Origin: CAZLFA01 sp964558665
Lineage (GTDB): Bacteria; Desulfobacterota; Syntrophia; Syntrophales; PHBD01
Direction of reading: 5' to 3'
Assembly (NCBI GenBank): GCA_964558665.1
Contig: CAZLFA010000068.1
Span: 1-21,161, forward strand
Length of the DNA stretch: 21,161 nucleotides
The position numbers and the translations under genes were made by a program. The notes under the pieces were generated by a model. That model had not been told where the DNA came from. It saw only the letters and a list, made by a program, of their open reading frames with translations, and did no database searches. Below are positions 16,214 to 21,161 of the stretch, piece after piece; the first letter of the stretch is position 1, and every line of letters begins with the position of its first letter.

Positions 16214-16318
16214 ATGGGAAAAGGCGATCAGCGTTCAAAGAGAGGAAAAACATATCGAGGCACATTTGGAAAGAGACGTCCGAAAAAGAGAAAGAACAAA
16301 CAGAAGTCTGCTCAGTAG
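16214..16318 (+). CDS. Small-subunit ribosomal protein bTHX (34 aa)
   Basis: The 34-aa product begins MGKGDQRSKRGKTYRGTFGK and ends in an Arg/Lys-rich tail (RRPKKRKNKQK). That is the conserved pattern of bacterial 30S ribosomal protein THX, first known from Thermus, which lies in a pocket of the 16S rRNA head and stabilises it. The gene is easily missed because of its length. CAGGGAGG (about 16199-16206) sits 7 bp before the ATG, a very strong ribosome site. Seventeen of 34 residues are Lys or Arg. It is monocistronic, between the repeat element and the convergent Smr gene. Confidence 0.9.
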   Translation: MGKGDQRSKRGKTYRGTFGKRRPKKRKNKQKSAQ

Positions 16319-16349
16319 CCGATACTTTCAGGATCTTTTTCGGGCATTA

Positions 16350-17066
16350 TTATCGTTCAGACTTTTTATCGTTTTTGGCGTAAGAGCGATGCCTCAAAAG
16401 GATGTAGGTCGCGCCTGTGCCTCCATCACACGATCTGGCACTTGAATAGGCAATTACCCATTTTCTCCATCGGTGACTCTGCAGCCATTCTATTACCTTA
16501 TTCTTTAAAACCGGCTCATCGGGTGACGAAAGACCGCGTCCGTGAATGACGAGGACGGTTCGCCATCCTTTCATCAGCGCCTTCTTCATGAAACCGTCAA
16601 ACACCACTCCGGCGTCAAAAGGAAGAAATCCATGCAGATCGATATGCCCCTGTACAGCAAACTCTCCCTGATGCAGACGGCTTGCCAATGCCGAATGAAC
16701 GTTATACCCCGTACCCTCAATGTATTCCTGAGTATCCGAAATAACGAATCCCCTGCCATGATTTATAAGTTCCTTCATTTTCCGCACGCATTCCTCATCC
16801 TCGCTCGGATAATCAGGCAGGTGCTGAAAAGGCAGTGACCGTTTCTCATACTCCTGACATGATAACGGCTTCACATCTGCAACTGCTTCCAAGAATATCT
16901 GCTTAGCGCATTCTCTCCCTTCGTCGCCCGTACTATCTGTATTTTGAGATACTTTTGACGTTTTATCCTGTGCAGCGGCAGCGGTTTTGTCCGTCTTTAT
17001 AAGCCCTTTCAGGCTTTTAAAGGGGCTGAATCTGAATTCTTGTGCTGGCTGTTTTGTTCTGTTCAT
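16350..17066 (-). CDS. Smr-domain protein, putative nuclease (238 aa)
   Basis: The C-terminal 95 residues form a Smr domain, the small nuclease-like fold also found at the end of MutS2. Motifs are DLHG (143-146), HGRGLSS (175-181) and the SARSCDGGTGATYILLR stretch (209-225). Stand-alone Smr proteins of this layout can cut DNA or RNA (E. coli SmrB acts on collided ribosomes), but which substrate this one uses cannot be told. The N-terminal 90 residues are polar and probably disordered, followed by a linker (about 90-140) resembling the DUF part seen before Smr in related proteins. GGGAAAT lies about 7 bp before the ATG. It diverges from the sirtuin gene across 104 bp containing a perfect dyad. 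Confidence 0.9.
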   Translation of the reverse strand: MNRTKQPAQEFRFSPFKSLKGLIKTDKTAAAAQDKTSKVSQNTDSTGDEGRECAKQIFLEAVADVKPLSCQEYEKRSLPFQHLPDYPSEDEECVRKMKELINHGRGFVISDTQEYIEGTGYNVHSALASRLHQGEFAVQGHIDLHGFLPFDAGVVFDGFMKKALMKGWRTVLVIHGRGLSSPDEPVLKNKVIEWLQSHRWRKWVIAYSSARSCDGGTGATYILLRHRSYAKNDKKSER

Positions 17067-17106
17067 GGCATATTTCCCGTACGTTCACTCATTATATGCA
17101 ATATAG

Positions 17107-17126
17107 TTACTCAGGCGTCTGAGTAA
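17107..17126. promoter_or_regulatory. Perfect dyad between Smr and sirtuin genes (candidate operator)
   Basis: TTACTCAG-GCGT-CTGAGTAA is a perfect 8-bp inverted repeat with a 4-bp spacer, the size and symmetry of TetR- or FadR-type operators. It is 41 bp from the Smr start and 45 bp from the sirtuin start, so one bound regulator could control both. No regulator gene is next to it. Confidence 0.5.
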
Positions 17127-17170
17127 AGTCAAGCGTTGCATTTTCATGTGAATACCTATATCAGAGCAGG

Positions 17171-17890
17171 ATGGAACAAATCATAGAACCATTGAACACT
17201 CGTGACTACCGCATCATAGTTTTTTTTACCGGCGCCGGAATGTCGGCGGAAAGCGGAGTGCCTACATACAGAGGCAGCGGCGGCATATGGCATCAGTACA
17301 GGTGGGAAGATTATGCGTGCCAGCAGGCTTTTGAACTTAATCCCCGGGATGTCCTTGAATTTCACGAATTGAGGCGGAAAGCCGTATTGTCATGTCCGCC
17401 TCACCAGGGTCATCATCTGATTTCCCGTCTTCAGGGCAAGCACCCGCAAGTTGTTATCATCACTCAGAATATAGACGGTATGCATCAAAGAGCCGGGAGC
17501 AGCAACGTTATTGAATTACATGGCAGCCTTTGGCGACTTCGCTGCAATCTTCACGGCACTCTTGAAGACTTTGGAGAAAAATATGAAAGTTACCGATGCA
17601 AACAGTGCAACCAATGGCTGAGGCCGGACATTGTATGGTTTGGTGACAGATTGGACCAGGAAACTATGAGACATGCCCTGGAGACGATCAAACAATGCGA
17701 CCTCTTTCTCAGCATAGGCACATCCGGAGTTGTCTGGCCTGCGGCGGGTTTTCCCCAGTATGCAAAAGAAAACGGCGCCTGCTGCATCGAGATTAACCCG
17801 GAATCCAATGAAACATCCCACCTTTACGATCGGGTGATACGCCTTCCGGCCAGCAGGGCTCTATCTCATTTGCTTCAGGAATCACTTTAA
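17171..17890 (+). CDS. Sir2-family NAD-dependent protein deacylase (sirtuin)
   Basis: Sirtuins remove acyl groups from lysines using NAD. All NAD-site motifs are present in this 239-aa protein: GAGMSAESGVPTYRG (21-35), TQNIDGMHQRAG (98-109), catalytic His117 in ELHGS, and GTSGVVWPAAGFP (183-195). Two positions differ from the usual class III type such as E. coli CobB. The zinc site reads C-N-L-H (Cys125, His128) plus C-x2-C (Cys143, Cys146), so His replaces one Cys. In the acyl pocket the Y-x2-R pair is His65-x2-Arg68, so the Tyr is replaced. Substrate range may therefore differ from desuccinylases. A GCAGG abuts the ATG, leaving poor ribosome spacing. No acyl-CoA synthetase or acetyltransferase partner is adjacent. 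Confidence 0.95.
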   Translation: MEQIIEPLNTRDYRIIVFFTGAGMSAESGVPTYRGSGGIWHQYRWEDYACQQAFELNPRDVLEFHELRRKAVLSCPPHQGHHLISRLQGKHPQVVIITQNIDGMHQRAGSSNVIELHGSLWRLRCNLHGTLEDFGEKYESYRCKQCNQWLRPDIVWFGDRLDQETMRHALETIKQCDLFLSIGTSGVVWPAAGFPQYAKENGACCIEINPESNETSHLYDRVIRLPASRALSHLLQESL

Positions 17891-18054
17891 GAAAGCATCG
17901 ACTATACCTGATATCATTTCTTTCAATCTTTCTTTACATAACTTTAAATGTTTTAGTCAATCAAGCCTGATTTATTTCCATCCCTCGTGATAAATTATTA
18001 AATACTTCCTTTATTTACAATTACTTATAAAATATTTATTCAGATATCCGCTAT

Positions 18055-18070
18055 CTGGCACACTTATTTC
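18055..18070 (+). promoter_or_regulatory. Possible sigma54-like promoter before the small membrane pair
   Basis: TGGCAC (18056-18061) with GG at 18057-18058 is followed after 10 bp by TC (18069-18070); the sigma54 rule is GG-N10-GC, so one essential base differs. The surrounding 231 bp (17891-18121) are very AT-rich, and no better promoter was found there. Confidence 0.2.
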
Positions 18071-18121
18071 TCCTTAAGATACAAAAATCAATAATTATCA
18101 AATATGAGGAGAATACAGATT

Positions 18122-18412
18122 ATGAAAAAGAAACTACAGACCCTGATGGTATCGGTTTTTGTGGTCCTGACAACGGCAACTTTCGGTTATGCGGAATTCT
18201 CAGCTACCGGCGTAAGCAATTTTCCCTATTTCCAGCTTGGCTGCCTCATTGTCGGCGGCATGACCATCATTTCCCTGAAACACAAGTATGAAAAGATGTA
18301 CACAAACGAGGCCGTAGGCGCCTTTGCTCTTTACACTGTTCTGGTCGCCCTGTTCACCAACCCGGTCATCGATGCAATAAAGAATCTGGTTGGCTTGAAC
18401 ATTATTCATTGA
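18122..18412 (+). CDS. Small membrane protein of unknown function (96 aa)
   Basis: No family is recognised. The N-terminus is a good signal sequence or anchor (MKKK, then a hydrophobic core through about residue 20, then ATFGYAE). A second hydrophobic segment lies at about 35-50 (FQLGCLIVGGMTIISL) and a third at about 65-82 (AVGAFALYTVLVALFTN), with a short Lys-rich loop between. It is thus a two- or three-helix inner-membrane protein. I start at ATG 18122, not 18104, because the GAGGAG at 18107-18112 is then the ribosome site, 9 bp upstream. The next membrane-protein gene starts 15 bp after its stop, so the two are very likely one operon. Confidence 0.75.
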   Translation: MKKKLQTLMVSVFVVLTTATFGYAEFSATGVSNFPYFQLGCLIVGGMTIISLKHKYEKMYTNEAVGAFALYTVLVALFTNPVIDAIKNLVGLNIIH

Positions 18413-18427
18413 TCATATATATTATAA

Positions 18428-18658
18428 ATGGTTGCCGCATTTAACACATATTTAAGCTACAGGACGTTATACAGGCTTGTCCTCTCAATCAGCGACTGGG
18501 GCTTCGCAATAATACTTACCTCATTTATCGCTGTGCAGGTGGGATATCAGCTGGACGGCAACATCAATGTATCGCCGTTGTTTATTATCGGGCTCTTTGT
18601 GCTGGCGTTTTTATCCGGGATAAAAAGATTGCCGGAAGAAAGATCAGGGAAGAGATAG
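18428..18658 (+). CDS. AtpZ/AtpI-like small membrane protein (76 aa)
   Basis: The protein has two membrane helices (about 22-40 and 51-66) joined by VGYQLDGNINVSP. The GYxLD-x4-xSP spacing followed by a second helix and an Arg/Lys-rich tail is the layout of AtpZ/AtpI proteins, which usually precede ATP synthase genes and assist c-ring assembly or ion supply. No ATP synthase genes are present here, so this may be a stray relative with another partner, most simply the 96-aa membrane protein 15 bp upstream. No ribosome site precedes ATG 18428, which suggests coupling to that gene. The strong terminator at 18714 follows. Confidence 0.65.
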   Translation: MVAAFNTYLSYRTLYRLVLSISDWGFAIILTSFIAVQVGYQLDGNINVSPLFIIGLFVLAFLSGIKRLPEERSGKR

Positions 18659-18713
18659 CGGCTGTTAATTAAAATCCGGATTTTTCTTGATTTCAATAAA
18701 TATTTCAAATCAG

Positions 18714-18749
18714 AAAGGGTTCCTTTCGATCCGAAGGAACCCTTTTTTT
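18714..18749 (+). terminator. Strong intrinsic terminator of the membrane-protein operon
   Basis: Arms AAAGGGTTCCTT (18714-18725) and AAGGAACCCTTT (18734-18745) pair perfectly over 12 bp with an 8-nt loop, ending in a run of T (18743-18749). Confidence 0.92.
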
Positions 18750-18820
18750 ATGTGATTATCTTCTTGTTTGTTATAGTTCATATGTCACTGCACATTGATA
18801 ACAAAAGCTGTTTCAATGGT

Positions 18821-18839
18821 CAGCAAAGTTCCTTTGCTG
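18821..18839. other. Perfect hairpin in the leader of the 95-aa gene
   Basis: CAGCAAAG-TTC-CTTTGCTG forms an 8-bp perfect stem with a 3-nt loop about 75 bp before ATG 18915. There is no T-run after it, so it is not a standard terminator; it may be a leader structure or an operator. Confidence 0.4.
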
Positions 18840-18914
18840 TTCCGGCACAATGCCCCCTAAAGAAAATCAGCTATTGAGCCGATACTTATATCAAATGATT
18901 GCCAAGGAGGCTTC

Positions 18915-19202
18915 ATGGAGATAGTCGTCGGAGCAACTAATCAAGCCCGCCCCTCAGGTTCTAAAGCACCGGATTCATCTGGTCCGGGAGGATACATTGA
19001 AGCGCGCGTGCTAAATATCAGGCCCGGCAGAAGCAGCCAGCAATCTCTGACATCTGGGATAGACAACCGGCGAATGGGGCAACCGCATCACGATCCTTCG
19101 AACGGAAGTGTTCTCATGCTCCTTATCCCGGACAGCACAAAGCTTCCCATAGATATTAATGCCGATCATTACCGCGTTTTCGTCAGGGTCTCCAACAAAT
19201 AA
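18915..19202 (+). CDS. Hypothetical protein (95 aa)
   Basis: No family recognised. The N-terminal 60 residues are rich in Gly, Ser, Pro, Gln and Arg and look disordered, while residues 62-95 (SVLMLLIPDSTKLPIDI and HYRVFVRVSNK) form a more ordered beta-like end. There is no signal peptide, membrane helix or Cys. A near-perfect AAGGAGG (18904-18910) lies 4 bp before the ATG, which strongly favours real translation even though the protein is an orphan. It converges with enolase with a 33-bp gap and lies downstream of the terminator at 18714, so it must have its own promoter. Confidence 0.6.
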   Translation: MEIVVGATNQARPSGSKAPDSSGPGGYIEARVLNIRPGRSSQQSLTSGIDNRRMGQPHHDPSNGSVLMLLIPDSTKLPIDINADHYRVFVRVSNK

Positions 19203-19235
19203 GTTTTTAACAATCCAGCTTACCTTCCCCTGATT

Positions 19236-20522
19236 TTAATCTATGCTGTAAAGGGCATCTTTTCCCCGATAAACGGCAGCGCTCCCCAAAGCTTCTTCGA
19301 TACGTAAAAGCTGATTGTACTTTGCCAGTCTTTCACTGCGGGACAGAGAGCCGCTTTTTATCTGGCCGCAATTGGCGGCAACAGCGACATCCGCCATGAA
19401 TGTATCTTCCGTTTCTCCTGACCTGTGAGAGATAACCGTAGTATATCCTGCCTCTTTAGCCATCTGGATAGTTTCAAAAGTTTCTGTCAGGGTGCCTATC
19501 TGATTCAGTTTGATGAGAATAGAGTTAGCCACACCCGTCTTTATTCCACGTTCCAGGCGCTTTTTATCGGTTACAAAGATATCATCACCCACAATCTGAA
19601 CTTTTGATCCCAGGGCATCCGTCAGTATCTTCCAACCTTTCCAGTCATCCTCGGCCAGCCCGTCTTCGATGGAGACAATCGGATATTTCTTTACCAGCTC
19701 TTCGTAGAAACGAACCATTTCCTCCGAAGACTTCTTTGGCTGTTTTTCTGCAGCAAGGATATATTTTCCATTTTTATAAAAAGAACTTGCCGCTGAATCA
19801 AGGGCAATACAGACCTGCTTTCCCGGTTTATATCCCGCTTTTTCAATGGCGGTTGTTATCAACCCTAAAGCCTCTTCGTTCGATTTTAGATTGGGAGCAA
19901 AGCCGCCTTCGTCGCCGACTGCCGTATTATACCCTTTGGATTTCAGAACAGCTTTCAACTGATGAAACACTTCTGCAGACATCCTTATCCCTTCCCGAAA
20001 ACTGTCAGCTCCTACAGGCATGATCATGAATTCCTGGATATCGACATTATTATCAGCATGCTGGCCTCCATTCAATATATTAGCCATAGGAACAGGGATA
20101 TCTTTTGCCATGACTCCGCCTATGTAACGATAAAGCGGAATATCCAAAGTCTCAGCGGCCGCTCTTGCACAAGCCATGGAAACGCTCAGAAGGGCATTTG
20201 CTCCCAGTTTCCCCTTATTTTCCGTGCCGTCGAGAGCAATCATGGCATAATCTATGGCTCTCTGGTTTAGAGAATCCATCCCAATGATCTCAGGACCGAT
20301 TTTATTGATTACGTTATTCACGGCCTTTATGACCCCCTTGCCCAGATACCTTTTTTTATCGCCATCCCGCAATTCAAGCATCTCATGCTCCCCCGTAGAC
20401 GCGCCGGACGGAACAGCAGCCCTGCCTGTGAAACCTGATGCCAGTGTTACCTCCGCCTCAACGGTGGGATTTCCCCTTGAATCGAGAATCTCTCTTGCAT
20501 ATACATTAATTATTTCGGTCAT
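19236..20522 (-). CDS. eno: Enolase (phosphopyruvate hydratase)
   Basis: Enolase converts 2-phosphoglycerate to phosphoenolpyruvate in glycolysis and the reverse in gluconeogenesis. The 428-aa length is standard. Landmarks: AREILDSRGNPTVE (9-22), SGASTGEHE (39-47), NGGQHADN (151-158), general acid Glu205 in VGDEGGFAP, metal ligands Asp242 (ALDSAAS), Glu286 (SIEDGLAEDDW) and Asp313 (VGDDIF), general base Lys339 (KLNQIGT), SHRSGETED (365-373) and IKSGSLSRSER (388-398). A near-perfect AGGAGG (20529-20534) sits 6 bp before the ATG. Its leader is long, about 110 nt from the likely promoter. It is monocistronic in view. Confidence 0.98.
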   Translation of the reverse strand: MTEIINVYAREILDSRGNPTVEAEVTLASGFTGRAAVPSGASTGEHEMLELRDGDKKRYLGKGVIKAVNNVINKIGPEIIGMDSLNQRAIDYAMIALDGTENKGKLGANALLSVSMACARAAAETLDIPLYRYIGGVMAKDIPVPMANILNGGQHADNNVDIQEFMIMPVGADSFREGIRMSAEVFHQLKAVLKSKGYNTAVGDEGGFAPNLKSNEEALGLITTAIEKAGYKPGKQVCIALDSAASSFYKNGKYILAAEKQPKKSSEEMVRFYEELVKKYPIVSIEDGLAEDDWKGWKILTDALGSKVQIVGDDIFVTDKKRLERGIKTGVANSILIKLNQIGTLTETFETIQMAKEAGYTTVISHRSGETEDTFMADVAVAANCGQIKSGSLSRSERLAKYNQLLRIEEALGSAAVYRGKDALYSID

Positions 20523-20636
20523 TTATCTACCTCCTGCATAATCTTGTTAATCAGTCTTTTTTACTTTTCCGGTCGTTAACCGTCTGTCTCCGACTCCGGT
20601 AAAATCCTTTTCCTTCATAAACTGATTTCGTTGTTT

Positions 20637-20665
20637 CTCATATATGATGCGGTGTTTATTTTCAA
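20637..20665 (-). promoter_or_regulatory. Possible promoter for eno
   Basis: On the minus strand TTGAAA (20660-20665) is followed by TATATG (20639-20644, 15-bp spacing) or TATGAG (20637-20642, 17-bp spacing). Either gives a leader of about 110 nt before the enolase ATG. Confidence 0.35.
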
Positions 20666-20674
20666 GGTCTAAGA

Positions 20675-20722
20675 GAACGAGCATCTTCCGGCACTTTTGC
20701 CGGAAAGATGCATTATTCGTTC
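20675..20722. other. Large hairpin upstream of eno, no T-run
   Basis: GCATCTTCCGGCA (20681-20693) pairs with TGCCGGAAAGATGC (20698-20711) with one bulged A, and the flanks GAACGA/TCGTTC extend the stem past a small internal loop. Neither strand has a following T-run. It may be a leftover terminator of the chemoreceptor gene or a repeat. The whole 379-bp spacer (20523-20901) holds this hairpin, the eno promoter, the repeat copy at 20755 and a GC-rich stem. Confidence 0.5.
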
Positions 20723-20754
20723 AGGCAGGGCTTGGGGACGTTCACGGCTTCCTT

Positions 20755-20810
20755 TGAAAAAATATTCTGAGCCGTTCAAAGCCACTTTGACCAGAATACC
20801 AAAGGATATT
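20755..20810. repeat. Partial second copy of the palindromic repeat element
   Basis: This stretch matches 15990-16044, the right half of the element after recJ, at roughly 80 per cent by eye. Shared blocks include TGAAAAA(A)TATTCT, CTTTGACCAG and ATACCAAAGG. The matching left arm is not present upstream, so it is a decayed half copy. Similarity fades after 20810. Confidence 0.6.
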
Positions 20811-20863
20811 TGGCCTTTATCGCGCTATCTGTGATTAATTATTTGGGAGAGAGACGGCCTGTG

Positions 20864-20884
20864 GGGGGGTGGAGACCGCCCCCC
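20864..20884. other. GC-rich hairpin after the chemoreceptor gene
   Basis: GGGGGGTGG (20864-20872) and CCGCCCCCC (20876-20884) form a 9-bp stem with one G-T pair and a 3-nt loop, downstream of the minus-strand stop at 20902. A second perfect inverted repeat, GGGATTTT/AAAATCCC (20896-20912), spans that stop codon. There is no T-run, so termination here is uncertain. Confidence 0.35.
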
Positions 20885-20901
20885 TCCCTATGAAAGGGAT
20901 T

Positions 20902-21161
20902 TTAAAAATCCCTGAAATCCTTGTCATCCAGAGGGATGATCTCCTCCGGCTTCATTGAACGGCTTTTCGTTTTTCCGGCACCGGAGCGCTTATCAAAAAA
21001 GGGAATTGCCTTCCTTTGCCTGTTCTTGTCGTCCTTCTTTGTCTGTGAAGTCAAATTCATGGATAAAGATTCATTTTGTCCGTCGCCTCCGCTGATGATT
21101 GTTCTCAGACCGACGATATGTCCCTTCATGGTCTCCGCCTGAGCGTTGGACTCCTCAGCGG
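20902..21161 (-). CDS. Methyl-accepting chemotaxis protein, C-terminal fragment
   Basis: The frame is open to the right edge of the window, so only the last 85 residues are seen; the gene starts outside. The visible beginning, AEESNAQAETMKGHIVGL, is the end of the signalling coiled coil of chemoreceptors, which usually reads like A-E-E-L-S-x-Q-A-E-x-M-x-x-x-V-x-x-L. The remaining 60 residues are a hydrophilic, Lys/Arg-rich, flexible tail ending in LDDKDFRDF, without the NWETF-type pentapeptide that tethers CheR. Methionine at 21129 is internal, not a start. Ligand and membrane topology cannot be judged. Confidence 0.75.
   Translation of the reverse strand, partial: AEESNAQAETMKGHIVGLRTIISGGDGQNESLSMNLTSQTKKDDKNRQRKAIPFFDKRSGAGKTKSRSMKPEEIIPLDDKDFRDF

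Overview
The window looks like chromosomal core-genome DNA of a Gram-negative, probably anaerobic, deltaproteobacterial-type organism (Desulfobacterota, perhaps near Syntrophales). The grounds are family resemblance only: a large AsmA-like/DUF748 envelope protein, a DUF4911 protein, Cys-rich small proteins, a long RecG, a TP0108-type phosphofructokinase and a chemoreceptor tail. Base composition and gene style are fairly even and no integrase, transposase, phage or CRISPR genes are visible. I see no tRNA or rRNA.

Layout. 1-2750: accessory-looking small genes. A 391-aa exported protein of unknown function is followed by a 49-aa ORF, a 70-aa Lys/Ala-rich H1-like basic protein, a 10-Cys zinc-binding protein overlapping a 58-aa helical protein, and a possible 45-aa zinc-ribbon ORF diverging from them. 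2786-5761: DUF748 envelope protein, convergent with recG (5779-8238, minus). 8431-11929: a plus-strand run purM, purN, ATP-dependent phosphofructokinase, and a chagasin-like (I42) lipoprotein, with 16-23 bp gaps. 11986-12588: a minus-strand PlsC-like acyltransferase. 12676-12873: rpmB (L28). 12857-13948: a minus-strand pair, DUF4911 protein then a 268-aa helical protein. 14066-15829: recJ behind a good sigma70 promoter. 15871-16093: a 223-bp palindromic non-coding repeat element with a partial second copy at 20755-20810. 16214-16318: the tiny ribosomal protein bTHX. 16350-17066 (minus) and 17171-17890 (plus): an Smr-domain protein and a sirtuin, diverging around a perfect dyad. 18122-18658: two small membrane proteins, the second AtpZ/AtpI-like, closed by a strong terminator. 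18915-19202: an orphan 95-aa protein. 19236-20522 (minus): enolase. 20902 to the right edge (minus): C-terminus of a methyl-accepting chemotaxis protein.

How the genes fit together. The centre is housekeeping: purine synthesis steps 3 and 5, glycolysis (phosphofructokinase, enolase), fork repair and recombination (RecG, RecJ), ribosome parts (L28, bTHX) and envelope lipid or protein functions. I did not find a clearly new multi-gene system. The most interesting items are the palindromic repeat, the sirtuin with altered acyl-pocket and zinc residues, the operator-like dyad between the Smr and sirtuin genes, the cluster of very small Cys-rich and basic proteins at the left end, and the small membrane-protein pair. 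All functional calls rest on motif recognition by eye; no database search was run.
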